This document shows, piece by piece, positions 8,119 through 15,525 of a stretch of 45,242 nucleotides of DNA. A program made the translations under genes and the position numbers. Source of the DNA: a virus; IMG/VR virus record IMGVR_UViG_3300044613_002155, positions 1-45,242 of that record; one strand, given 5' to 3'. Positions within the stretch are counted from its first letter, which is position 1. Each line of letters opens with the position of its first letter. A model generated the notes under the pieces. That model made no database searches. It was not told the origin of the DNA and worked only from the letters and a program-made list of their open reading frames with translations.

Positions 8119-8519
8119 TGGGTACGGGTATCGGAGCAAGACAGCCAGCATTGCAGCCCAGAAGGCAAGCAATGCCCGGACGGATGCAAGAACCAAAGCG
8201 GCTACAGTACGGCGCGCAGCAGTACGGCGGGCAACAGTACGGCGGGATGCAGAACATGCAACCGCAGTATGGCGGGCAACCGTGGCGCACCGCGATGATG
8301 CCTAATTCGCAGCAGCCACAACAGACGCGCTTCGCCGTGATGCCGCCAAATTGGCAGGAACCCGGCGCACAACAGCCGCGCTTTGCAATGACCGTCATGC
8401 CCCGCGATTGGCAGCAGCCACAACAGCCGCGCCCCGCGCCTGCCGTGATGCCCCCGAGTTGGCAGCAGCCCGGTATGCAACCTCCACGTCCGGCGTTTTC
8501 CTTCAGGCAGGGAGGTTGA
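8118..8519 (+). CDS. Gln/Pro-rich repeat protein of the tail module
   Basis: A 133-residue low-complexity protein. It has a QQYGG-type repeat near residues 35-55, then four imperfect units of roughly 17-20 residues built on MPPxWQQPxxQQPRxA. No fold can be inferred; it looks like an extended, flexible structural or assembly protein. ATG 8118 is preferred because AAGGAAG lies just upstream and the start overlaps the previous stop (TGATG). A start at 8097 would run 21 bases into the preceding gene. About 48 bases follow before the next gene. Confidence 0.7.
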   Translation: MGTGIGARQPALQPRRQAMPGRMQEPKRLQYGAQQYGGQQYGGMQNMQPQYGGQPWRTAMMPNSQQPQQTRFAVMPPNWQEPGAQQPRFAMTVMPRDWQQPQQPRPAPAVMPPSWQQPGMQPPRPAFSFRQGG

Positions 8520-8567
8520 GGCCCTGATTCAAGCGATTATGCAAATGATGATGCAGAGGAAGTAATC

Positions 8568-9404
8568 ATGGGAAAGCCAAAGGCCCCGGCCCCCCCGAAT
8601 CCCGTTGACGTATCCAAGGCGCAGACCGGCACTAGCGTTGCAACGGCGCTGGCAAACACGTCATTGCAGAACGTCAACCGCGTTGGCGCGGATGGGTCAA
8701 CGCTGACCTATAACCAGACGGGTTCCAGCGCCTTCACCGACCCTTATACGGGGGTCACATACCAGTTGCCGCAATTCACGGCGACGGAAAGGCTGTCTGC
8801 CCCCGCGCAGGCGATCTACGACACCCGGCAGGGGGCCGAGCAGAACCTTGCCACGGCGGCACGAAATCAATCCGGCAACGTGGTCAATTCCATGTCGCAG
8901 CCCTGGAACCCCGATACATCCGCGATTGAGCAACGCATCTTTGAACTTGGGTCCAGCACGCTGAATCCGATGTTTGAACGGCAACGTGGCGATCTGGAAA
9001 CCCGTCTGGCAAATCAGGGCATCAAGTTGGGTTCGGCGGCATACGACCGCGCCCTGAATGAGATGGGCAACACGCAAAACCAAACTTACAACCAGCTTGC
9101 ATTGCAGGGTCGCGGGCAGGCGTTCGGCGAATTGCAGTCTATTCGGAACCAGCCGTTGAACGAACTTTCGGCGCTGCTTTCGGGGTCGCAGGTGTCGATG
9201 CCCAATTATGGCGTCAATACCCCGGCGGGTATTCCGACGACCGACAACGCGGGGCTGATAGAGGCGAATTACGGCCAGCAAATGCAGAACTGGCAGCAAG
9301 ACCAGCAAAACCGCAATTCCGTACTTGGCGGGCTGTTCGGCTTGGGTTCCTCGGCAATCATGAGCGGCTTCGGGCCGTTCAAAGGCATTGGGATGGGGCG
9401 ATAA
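8568..9404 (+). CDS. internal virion / DNA ejection protein, small member
   Basis: The 278-residue protein begins MGKPKAPAPPNPVDVSKAQ. It contains the pattern NVNRVGADGSTLTYNQTG, a central helix with RQRGDLETRLANQGIKLGSAAYDRALNEM, NQPLNELSALLSGSQVSMPN and a glycine-rich hydrophobic end (LGGLFGLGSSAIMSGFG). I recognise this set from a widespread podovirus protein encoded just after the nozzle, often annotated as tail or ejection protein. It is positioned as the equivalent of T7 gp14, so insertion into the host outer membrane during infection is inferred. It overlaps the next start by one base. Confidence 0.72.
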   Translation: MGKPKAPAPPNPVDVSKAQTGTSVATALANTSLQNVNRVGADGSTLTYNQTGSSAFTDPYTGVTYQLPQFTATERLSAPAQAIYDTRQGAEQNLATAARNQSGNVVNSMSQPWNPDTSAIEQRIFELGSSTLNPMFERQRGDLETRLANQGIKLGSAAYDRALNEMGNTQNQTYNQLALQGRGQAFGELQSIRNQPLNELSALLSGSQVSMPNYGVNTPAGIPTTDNAGLIEANYGQQMQNWQQDQQNRNSVLGGLFGLGSSAIMSGFGPFKGIGMGR

Positions 9405-11107
9405 TGGCGCAAGCAGGGTATATCTTCGGCAAAGGCACGCCTGACACCTACGAGTCCTTGCAGTCGAAGCGCAGGACGGCGGAACGGCTCGGCCTTGCCG
9501 CCATGCGGACCCCGCAGAACATCGGCGAAGGGCTATCGTCTTTGGGTCAGGCTATCGCATACCGTCGGCTGATGAATCAAGCGGACGCCGGGGACGCGGC
9601 GGGCCGTGCGGCGTATGACGAAAAGCGCGGCTCTGTGCTAGGCGCGCTGATGGGCGGTGCCTTGGGTGGTAGCGCGCCTGCGTTCAATCCTAGCCCGTCC
9701 ATGCCGGTCACGCCAAACCCTGCCGGACTGGACCCGTCGATCATTGCCGCCGTAGACCGGGTAAACCCGCAAGGCCGGGAAGCGGAAATCCGCGCTGGCC
9801 TGATTGAGCGCGGAATGGCCCCGCACATCGCCGATGGCTTTTTGATGAATTTCAAAGACGAAAGCGGACTGGACCCCGGCATCAACGAGGCGGCTCCTAT
9901 CGTTCCGGGGTCGCGCGGCGGGTTTGGACTGGCGCAATGGACCGGCCCGCGTCGTGTCGCTTTGGAAAAATTTGCGGCGGCACGTGGCGCGGCTCCGAGC
10001 GATGCGAACGTGCAGTTGGACTTCCTGATGACCGAATTGCAGGGGCCGGAATCCCGTGCGGCGCGCAACATCTTTGCCGCCCCGGATGCCGGTAGTGCGG
10101 CTGCGGCCATTGCAAAAGACTTCCTGCGGCCTGCCCCGAAACATTTGGAGCGGCGCGTTGCCGAATACACGGGGATAAACCCCGGCGCGTCGATCCCGGC
10201 AATCATGGAAATCATGGCTGACCCCTACGCCCCCCAAGGCGACAAGATGGTTCTGGGCGCGTTGCTTGAACAGCAGTTGGCGCAGATGCAGCCGCCCGAT
10301 CCCATGCAGGCGCTGCAACTGGAACGCGCGCAGCTTGAAATTGACGCGATGCGCAACCCGCAAGCCGATCCAATGCAAGAGTTGGAAATGGAATACAAGC
10401 GGGCGCAGATCGAGCAGATGCGGAATCCGCAGATGGAAGGTCCACTAGTGGACATGTCCGGTTTGCAGATCGGCGACGCGGGGACGGGGCAATATGTCTA
10501 CGGCACCGACGCGGGCGTTCCCGCCGGTTGGCGCGTAGACACCGTGACCGGCGTTGCCAGCCCAATTCCAGGTGGTCCCGCCGCCGTTGAGCAGGAACAA
10601 CTGGCTAGTAAGGGTGGCAAAAAGGACGCGCAGGTCAAGTTGAAGCTTGGCTCTACGCTGGAAAACATCAGCCTGAATATCGCGGAAATTGAAGACGGCG
10701 GATTGCCAGTCACGGGCGTTGCGGGCGATGCCCGCCGCACGGGGCTTGGTCGCGCGCTGACCGGCGACAGTGCCGTAGATTTTGCCAATCGCACAAATCA
10801 GATCACCGACAGCGCCGCTTTGGCGGAAGTTCAGAACATGCGCGACAATAGCCCCACGGGTGGCGCGGTTGGTCAGCTGACAGATGACGAACGCCGCGCA
10901 ATCGGAAACTCTGTAACCGCAATGAATAGTTCGACCAGCGCCAAAGAATACGTCCGTGCGGCAAAGGCTTACCAAAAGCTTGCGCTGGACATCGCCTATG
11001 GTGAAGGGCAGTGGCAGATGGATCAATCTGGCAATGTGATATCCGGCGGCGCTGCCCCCGCGCCGGGGCTTTCCGCTGATGACATGAAATGGCTGGAGGG
11101 CAACTGA
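9404..11107 (+). CDS. internal virion protein with phage-tail lysozyme domain
   Basis: The 567-residue protein carries, at about residues 125-245, a lysozyme-like domain of the Phage_lysozyme2 type: MNFKDESGLDPGINE, then GGFGLAQWTGPRRVALEKF and a closing APKHLERRVAEY region. The Glu in KDESG is the likely catalytic acid. The rest is helical with repeated EIDAMRNPQADPMQELEMEY-like segments at about 295-345. In podoviruses such proteins are ejected from the head and open a local hole in peptidoglycan for DNA entry. Genes on both sides are also ejection-type. Confidence 0.8.
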   Translation: MAQAGYIFGKGTPDTYESLQSKRRTAERLGLAAMRTPQNIGEGLSSLGQAIAYRRLMNQADAGDAAGRAAYDEKRGSVLGALMGGALGGSAPAFNPSPSMPVTPNPAGLDPSIIAAVDRVNPQGREAEIRAGLIERGMAPHIADGFLMNFKDESGLDPGINEAAPIVPGSRGGFGLAQWTGPRRVALEKFAAARGAAPSDANVQLDFLMTELQGPESRAARNIFAAPDAGSAAAAIAKDFLRPAPKHLERRVAEYTGINPGASIPAIMEIMADPYAPQGDKMVLGALLEQQLAQMQPPDPMQALQLERAQLEIDAMRNPQADPMQELEMEYKRAQIEQMRNPQMEGPLVDMSGLQIGDAGTGQYVYGTDAGVPAGWRVDTVTGVASPIPGGPAAVEQEQLASKGGKKDAQVKLKLGSTLENISLNIAEIEDGGLPVTGVAGDARRTGLGRALTGDSAVDFANRTNQITDSAALAEVQNMRDNSPTGGAVGQLTDDERRAIGNSVTAMNSSTSAKEYVRAAKAYQKLALDIAYGEGQWQMDQSGNVISGGAAPAPGLSADDMKWLEGN

Positions 11108-12672
11108 TGGCCGATTACACCGCAGAGCAATACCGGGCAGCGGCCAAGAAGGCATTGGCGGCGGGTGATACGGCGGCGGCGCAGCGCCTAATCGCAGCGG
11201 GCCGTGCGCTGGCACAGCCTGACGGCATGTCGGAACTGTCGGGGGCGTTTCAACAGGCCGTTACACCCCGCGCACCTGACGCCCCAGGCGCGTACAAGCC
11301 CGCTACGGCGCGACATGCTGCGGTAGGCGGCTTGCTGCAAGGGCTTACTTTCGGCCTTGGAGACGAACTGGCGGCGCGCGTTGCGTCCATCCATCCGGGC
11401 ATCGACTACGAGGAAGCCCTGCCGTTCTTCCGCAAGGATTTGGAAAAGTCACGCCAAGATCGTCCTTACATCACCACGGGCGCAGAAATCGCAGGCGCAA
11501 TAGCCGCCCCCGTCGGTGCCATTGCATCAGCGGGCAGTCTTCCTTTGCGCATGGCGAAAAGCGCCGCAACGACCGGGGCCATGTCAGGCGCTTACGGGTT
11601 CAATGCAGGTGAAGGAGGGTTCCAGAACCGCGCCGCCGAAGCGTTGCCGCAGGCGGGCATGGGAGCAGCGGTCGGGGTAGCTATTCCAGTCGCGGGTTCG
11701 GCGCTGCAATCCCTGATGCAAAGCCGTGCTACGCAATCCGCTATTCGGCAAGCGGCTAAAGGCGCGCCTTCCAGCGATGAATTGCGGGCCATGGGGAACG
11801 CCCTTTATCAGCAGGTTGACGACGCCGGGGTGCAGATTGCGCCGCAAGCGTTTGACCGGGCGCGCGGGGGCATCCTCGACGATCTGCGGGCCAATACCGG
11901 CTTTGATGAATTGCCCGGTCCCGGAAGCCTTACGCCAAACAGCGCCCGTGCAAATCAGATCATGGGCGAGGCGTCCGCCCGCATGGGTGTTGACCCGACC
12001 GCTGCACTTCCGTTCAAGGCGCTGGACCAAATGAGACGCCAAGCGGGTGCCGCAGCGGGGAACGTGGCAAACAAGACCGACCAGAAAGCCGGAATGACCA
12101 TCATCGAAGGGCTTGATGATTTCATAAAGAACCTTGGCCCGAATGATGTGGTTGCCGGAGACGTTCGCGCGCTACAGGATGCAATCCCGAAGGCGCGCGA
12201 TGTGTGGTCCCGCATGTCGAAAAGCCAAATGATTGACAACGCCATTGAAGCGGGCGGCGGGAACTATAAGTCCGGGGCATCTTCGGGCATCCGCCAACAG
12301 TTCAAGAATATCCTGCAAAACAAGAAACTCGCCGCCCGGTTCAGCCAAGCCGAAAAGGCCGCGATGCGCCGTGTAGTAAACGGGAGTTTTCCCGAACAAC
12401 TGTTGCAGCTTTTCGGCGGTGGTCTTGGGCAATTAGCACAGATCGGCGGAGCGGGTTTCGCAGGCGGCATTCCCGGCTTGGTGGCGGGTTTAGGTGCCGC
12501 CGCTGGCACGCGCAAGCTGGCGGAGGGCGTGACGCGCCGGAAGGCGGAGACCCTTCGCGCGCTTGTCGCCAATGGGGGCCTGCCCAACTTGCCCCAAGCG
12601 TCAACCGCCCTGCGCGACCTTATGGAGCAGAGATTGCGGCTAGGAACGGCGGCGTCCATCCAGCCCCGATAA
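11107..12672 (+). CDS. large internal virion / ejection protein
   Basis: A 521-residue helical protein. ATG 11107 is chosen over 11089 because GGAGGG lies six bases upstream and the start overlaps the previous stop. Residues 5-35 form an Ala-rich helix (YRAAAKKALAAGDTAAAQRL). Residues about 70-200 contain glycine-zipper hydrophobic segments (GLLQGLTFGLGDEL, AGAIAAPVGAIASAG, AGMGAAVGVAIPVAG), and there is another near the C-terminus (GGAGFAGGIPGLVAGLGAA). Such segments suit a protein that crosses the inner membrane as a DNA conduit. That role is inferred from position and composition. The 3' end overlaps a minus-strand membrane ORF. Confidence 0.7.
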   Translation: MADYTAEQYRAAAKKALAAGDTAAAQRLIAAGRALAQPDGMSELSGAFQQAVTPRAPDAPGAYKPATARHAAVGGLLQGLTFGLGDELAARVASIHPGIDYEEALPFFRKDLEKSRQDRPYITTGAEIAGAIAAPVGAIASAGSLPLRMAKSAATTGAMSGAYGFNAGEGGFQNRAAEALPQAGMGAAVGVAIPVAGSALQSLMQSRATQSAIRQAAKGAPSSDELRAMGNALYQQVDDAGVQIAPQAFDRARGGILDDLRANTGFDELPGPGSLTPNSARANQIMGEASARMGVDPTAALPFKALDQMRRQAGAAAGNVANKTDQKAGMTIIEGLDDFIKNLGPNDVVAGDVRALQDAIPKARDVWSRMSKSQMIDNAIEAGGGNYKSGASSGIRQQFKNILQNKKLAARFSQAEKAAMRRVVNGSFPEQLLQLFGGGLGQLAQIGGAGFAGGIPGLVAGLGAAAGTRKLAEGVTRRKAETLRALVANGGLPNLPQASTALRDLMEQRLRLGTAASIQPR

Positions 12673-12847
12673 AGGCCGTCATCGCTACCAGCAACGGTAA
12701 AAGCAGGGCCGCGTAAACAGTACCCGGAATCTTCCGTTCGTCTTGATAACGGGACGCACGGCTCATGCCCCAGATGAGCGCCGCGCTCATCATGTTCGCA
12801 AAGAACACAGCGGCCATCACGCCCGCAAAGTTCATTTCCATCTCCAT
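12620..12847 (-). CDS. putative small two-helix membrane protein on the opposite strand
   Basis: A 75-residue ORF on the minus strand fills the only gap between late genes here (12673-12891) and overlaps the upstream gene's 3' end by 53 bases. It reads as a membrane protein with two hydrophobic segments (NFAGVMAAVFFANMMSAALIWG and YAALLLPLLVAMTAFIGAGW) joined by a charged loop. A G-rich stretch precedes its ATG. A holin, antiholin or superinfection function is possible but unproven. The opposite orientation inside a long late operon is unusual and lowers confidence. Confidence 0.5.
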   Translation of the reverse strand: MEMEMNFAGVMAAVFFANMMSAALIWGMSRASRYQDERKIPGTVYAALLLPLLVAMTAFIGAGWTPPFLAAISAP

Positions 12848-12891
12848 CCCCCCAACATATGCGCCTTCGGGCGGAAATCAAGGAGTTTGCC

Positions 12892-13320
12892 ATGAGTCGA
12901 AACGGCTCCGGGGTCTACAGCCTTCCAGCGGGCAGCGCCGCCGTCGATGGCGCTATCATCGACCCGGTGGTGTTCAACACGCTGATCTCCGATCTGGAAT
13001 CGGACGCAAACACGGCCCGCCCGGTTGTCGCCGGGGGTACGGGGGCAACCACGGCAGCGGCGGCGCGGACGGCGCTCGGTGCGCCCCCGCTACCGCAAAC
13101 CGCAGCGGGCGCGGGGCAATGGATTCATATTTACGTGCCTGACAATACCGCAATGGTTCTGCCCGCTGGCGGAACATGGGCGTGGCACTCGCTTGCATAC
13201 AACGCACCTTCCGGAACATTTGCAAGCGGCGGCTCTTCGGGGGTTAACGCGGGGGGGGCAACCATTCTTGGCGCGCAAGCCGGTCGTCAAGGTGTGGCAT
13301 TTGCGTGGAGGGTTGCATAA
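12892..13320 (+). CDS. small tail-fibre-type protein
   Basis: The 142-residue protein begins MSRNGSGVYSLPAGSAAVDG, followed by VFNTLISDLESDANTARPVVAGGTGATTAAAARTALGAP. This opening is typical of phage tail-fibre or baseplate-associated proteins, and the GGTGATT...AR segment is a common tail-fibre hinge. A short Gly/Ala/Thr-rich beta domain follows. ATG 12892 has AAGGAG at good spacing; an upstream in-frame ATG at 12859 lacks one. It overlaps the next gene by one base. Confidence 0.75.
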   Translation: MSRNGSGVYSLPAGSAAVDGAIIDPVVFNTLISDLESDANTARPVVAGGTGATTAAAARTALGAPPLPQTAAGAGQWIHIYVPDNTAMVLPAGGTWAWHSLAYNAPSGTFASGGSSGVNAGGATILGAQAGRQGVAFAWRVA

Positions 13321-13757
13321 TGAATCTTTTGTTCAAAAGACCGGACGGAACCTTTGTTGCCGATCTTGGCACTGGCCCGTACCATGTAATCCCCGATGAT
13401 GCTTTTGCACCGGCTGGACTTTGGAATCGGGCAGTCGCAGAAGCGGCGCGGCTTGGCGATGATCTGCCGTTTGAACCCGTGCCGCCTGCACCGACGCCGG
13501 AAGAAACCCTAGCCGCGTGGCGGGCAACAGCAAAAGTCTCCCGCTTCCAAGCCTTTGCGGCACTGTCCGCCGCCGGAAAGCTGACCGACGCAACAACCGC
13601 CGTCAATGCGGCGGGCGGCTTGGCAAAGCTGGCATGGGATAACGCCATTGAGTTTCGCCGGGACAGCCCGACGATTGCCAGTCTGGCCGCAGCCGTGGGC
13701 TTGGACGATGCCGCCCTGGACGCGCTGTTTATCGCAGCCGCAGAGATTGAGGCGTGA
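13320..13757 (+). CDS. tail-fibre-associated protein
   Basis: The 145-residue protein has an N-terminal beta part (NLLFKRPDGTFVADLG, YHVIPDDAFAPAGLWNRA), a Pro-rich hinge (PVPPAPTPEETLAAWRA) and a helical C-terminus. The hinge followed by TPEETLAAWRA resembles the C-terminal segment of tail-fibre-assembly or DUF4376-like proteins. A role with the preceding fibre-type protein is inferred. ATG 13320 shares a base with the previous stop, and GGAGG lies upstream. Confidence 0.65.
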   Translation: MNLLFKRPDGTFVADLGTGPYHVIPDDAFAPAGLWNRAVAEAARLGDDLPFEPVPPAPTPEETLAAWRATAKVSRFQAFAALSAAGKLTDATTAVNAAGGLAKLAWDNAIEFRRDSPTIASLAAAVGLDDAALDALFIAAAEIEA

Positions 13758-14020
13758 TGATGGCCCCGGTTACACGCCAAGAGTTTGAAGAGATAAAGGC
13801 CCGTCAGGCTGAAACGCAGGCGCTTGTCAAGGAATTGCATGACGCCCTGATGGTGCCGCAACCGGGCCAGCAACGCAGCCTGCTAGAGCGAATGGCAAAC
13901 GTCACAATCGGCGTGGAGTCTGGAACCCGCACCGCCCGCGCGGTGATGCTGTTTCTAGGCTTTCTAGCGATGGTCGGCATCAGCTTGCGCTTTGGGATTG
14001 ATGTGGAGAGTGGCAAATGA
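13757..14020 (+). CDS. small membrane protein with coiled coil, lysis cassette
   Basis: An 87-residue protein (starts at 13754, 13757 or 13760 are possible). Residues about 5-30 form a charged coiled coil (FEEIKARQAETQALVKELHD). A single transmembrane segment at about 62-80 follows (AVMLFLGFLAMVGISLRF). It directly precedes and overlaps the endolysin gene. This topology fits a holin-associated, antiholin or spanin-like protein; I cannot decide between them. Confidence 0.65.
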   Translation: MMAPVTRQEFEEIKARQAETQALVKELHDALMVPQPGQQRSLLERMANVTIGVESGTRTARAVMLFLGFLAMVGISLRFGIDVESGK

Positions 14021-14688
14021 GACAGCTTCTCGACTTTATCGCCGAACACGAAAGCGAAGGTGCGGCGCGTCGGCTGCAAATGAGCGCGTATGACATAATA
14101 TGGGGTGGTATCAAAGGGGCGCATCGCCCGCCGAAACCGCTTACACAAATGACCATCCGCGAAGTGCTGGCGTGGCAGGATCGTATTGACCCGATGTATC
14201 GCAGTGAAGCGGCGGGCCGGTATCAGATATTGGAAGATACCCTGCGCGATCTGTATGCCGAGGCGGGGATGACGCTGGACAGCAAGTTTGACAAAGCGGG
14301 GCAGGATCGGCTTGCAATGGCTTTGCTGAAACGCCGGGGCCTGGACAGGTTCCTTCACGGCTATCTGTCTGTCAACAAGTTCTGCAACGAGTTGGCGAAG
14401 GAATGGGCATCCCTGCCGGTAGTGGACGGGCCGAAGAAAGGCCGCAGCTATTACGCCGGGGACGGCTTGAACGCCGCCGGGGTGGACGTGGAGCCTTTCG
14501 TTGCCGTGGTGCAATCAATGCGCCCGAAAGTCCCGCCCGTGTCGAATGTGGTCACAGCCAGTGACCTTAAACCCGTTGATGACAGTAAGACCCCTGTTTC
14601 CTACCATCAACCGGTTTTGACGACAGGGTCTCAATCGCTATGGACCATGCTTTTGGCATGGCTGTTCAAGAAAGGACCAAAGAAATGA
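14017..14688 (+). CDS. endolysin, GH104-like muramidase fold
   Basis: The 223-residue protein should cleave host peptidoglycan at the end of infection. It shows the lambda-R/GH104-like pattern: FIAEHESEGA with the candidate catalytic Glu at residue 10 or 12, WGGI at 29-32, TIREVLAWQ at 46-54, EAAGRYQILEDTL at 64-76 and RSYYAGDGLNAAGV near 145. Uncommonly, a Pro/Ser/Thr-rich linker (about 165-205) leads to a hydrophobic C-terminal end, WTMLLAWLFKKGPKK. This could act as a membrane anchor. The ATG overlaps the previous stop, and the holin starts in its last codons. Confidence 0.85.
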   Translation: MRQLLDFIAEHESEGAARRLQMSAYDIIWGGIKGAHRPPKPLTQMTIREVLAWQDRIDPMYRSEAAGRYQILEDTLRDLYAEAGMTLDSKFDKAGQDRLAMALLKRRGLDRFLHGYLSVNKFCNELAKEWASLPVVDGPKKGRSYYAGDGLNAAGVDVEPFVAVVQSMRPKVPPVSNVVTASDLKPVDDSKTPVSYHQPVLTTGSQSLWTMLLAWLFKKGPKK

Positions 14689-14891
14689 GGCTCGTTCCCA
14701 ATGCGCGCCGCGCGTGGCGCTGGTTTTCTGTGCAAGCATTTGTCGCAATCGGCGTGTTGCAAGCCGCGTGGGAAACACTGCCCCCGGACGCGCTGACAGT
14801 CATCCCGATTGACTGGCGCGGGTACATCACCCTTGGGCTGGCGATTGCCGGTCTTGTCGGTCGGCTTATTGCGCAGGAGCCAAAGGAGTGA
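14685..14891 (+). CDS. holin
   Basis: The 68-residue protein starts MRLVPNARRAWRWFSVQAF and has two hydrophobic segments: FVAIGVLQAAWETL at about 18-32 and YITLGLAIAGLVGRLIA at about 47-63. A basic N-terminus and a short charged end flank them. This is the layout of small phage holins (DUF7940-like) encoded next to an endolysin. It starts in an ATGA overlap with the endolysin stop. A longer in-frame ORF from 14640 would lie inside the endolysin gene and is not preferred. Confidence 0.78.
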   Translation: MRLVPNARRAWRWFSVQAFVAIGVLQAAWETLPPDALTVIPIDWRGYITLGLAIAGLVGRLIAQEPKE

Positions 14892-15103
14892 CCAGCGCAA
14901 TCCTCACGGCGCTGTGGAAGCCCGTAGCGGCCCTTCTGGCGCTTCTGGGCATCTACTTAGCGGGAAAGCGACATGCCCGCCAGCAGGCCAAATCTGAGGG
15001 CCTGCAAGACTATGCAGCAACAAGGAAGAAAGCCGATGAAGCGGATATTGTGGATAGCCCTGATCTGGCCCGTAGCTGGTTGCATGAGCGCGGCAAGCGA
15101 TAG
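14888..15103 (+). CDS. inner-membrane spanin subunit (Rz-like)
   Basis: The 71-residue protein has one N-terminal transmembrane segment (WKPVAALLALLGIYLAG, about 10-26). A short charged periplasmic helix (KRHARQQAKSEGLQDYAATRKKADEAD) follows. This is the layout of an i-spanin. It begins with GTG overlapping the holin stop by four bases. The outer-membrane partner gene starts inside it in another frame, the classical nested Rz/Rz1 arrangement. It is short for an Rz, so the pair may be minimal. Confidence 0.78.
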   Translation: MTSAILTALWKPVAALLALLGIYLAGKRHARQQAKSEGLQDYAATRKKADEADIVDSPDLARSWLHERGKR

Positions 15104-15233
15104 CGCCATTTGTGATGCGACGGATGCGCCACGCACCGCACATGCGGCGGCTTTGGCGGCAGACGGCGGCGATAAGTCGGTGGTCACGGGGCAGGCATTG
15201 ATTGCCACCCTGGACGCAACCTGCCTGAAATAA
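15036..15233 (+). CDS. outer-membrane lipoprotein spanin subunit (Rz1-like)
   Basis: The 65-residue protein starts MKRILWIALIWPVAGCMS, a short signal peptide ending in a lipobox (PVAGC) with the acylated Cys at residue 16. The mature part has two more cysteines. ATG 15036 has AAGGAAG upstream and lies within the last 68 bases of the i-spanin gene in a different frame. The lipobox plus nesting supports o-spanin, which joins the i-spanin to disrupt the outer membrane. The in-frame ORF upstream of 15036 is not needed. Confidence 0.82.
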   Translation: MKRILWIALIWPVAGCMSAASDSAICDATDAPRTAHAAALAADGGDKSVVTGQALIATLDATCLK

Positions 15234-15249
15234 CGGAAAGGATGAAGCC

Positions 15250-15525
15250 ATGAAGACACTAGCGGCCTTGGCCGTCTGCTTTGCCATGCCTGCCTTCGCG
15301 GATGCCAAATGCGGCGGATATGCTGATATGGCGGCGGCGCTGTCCAAAGAGTTTGGCGAGGCGCAGCGGTTTGTCGGGATCGACAGCCGGGGGCTTGTCA
15401 CCGTCCTGTTTTTCAATGCCGAAACGTCAAGCTGGACGGTATTGTTTGTTGCGCCGGACGGGCGGGCCTGCGTGATTGCGGCGGGCGTGAACGGCGAGTT
15501 TGTTGCGCCCGGAAGCCCTGCATGA
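15250..15525 (+). CDS. small secreted protein, function unknown
   Basis: A 91-residue protein with a clear Sec signal peptide (KTLAALAVCFAMPAFADA; cleavage is likely after the ADA around residue 19). The mature domain has two Cys (KCGGY and RACVIAAG) that could form a disulfide and a strand pattern SWTVLFVAPDGRACVIAAGVNG. It is encoded after the spanins. A periplasmic function in lysis or superinfection is possible but not shown. It overlaps the next start by four bases. Confidence 0.75.
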   Translation: MKTLAALAVCFAMPAFADAKCGGYADMAAALSKEFGEAQRFVGIDSRGLVTVLFFNAETSSWTVLFVAPDGRACVIAAGVNGEFVAPGSPA

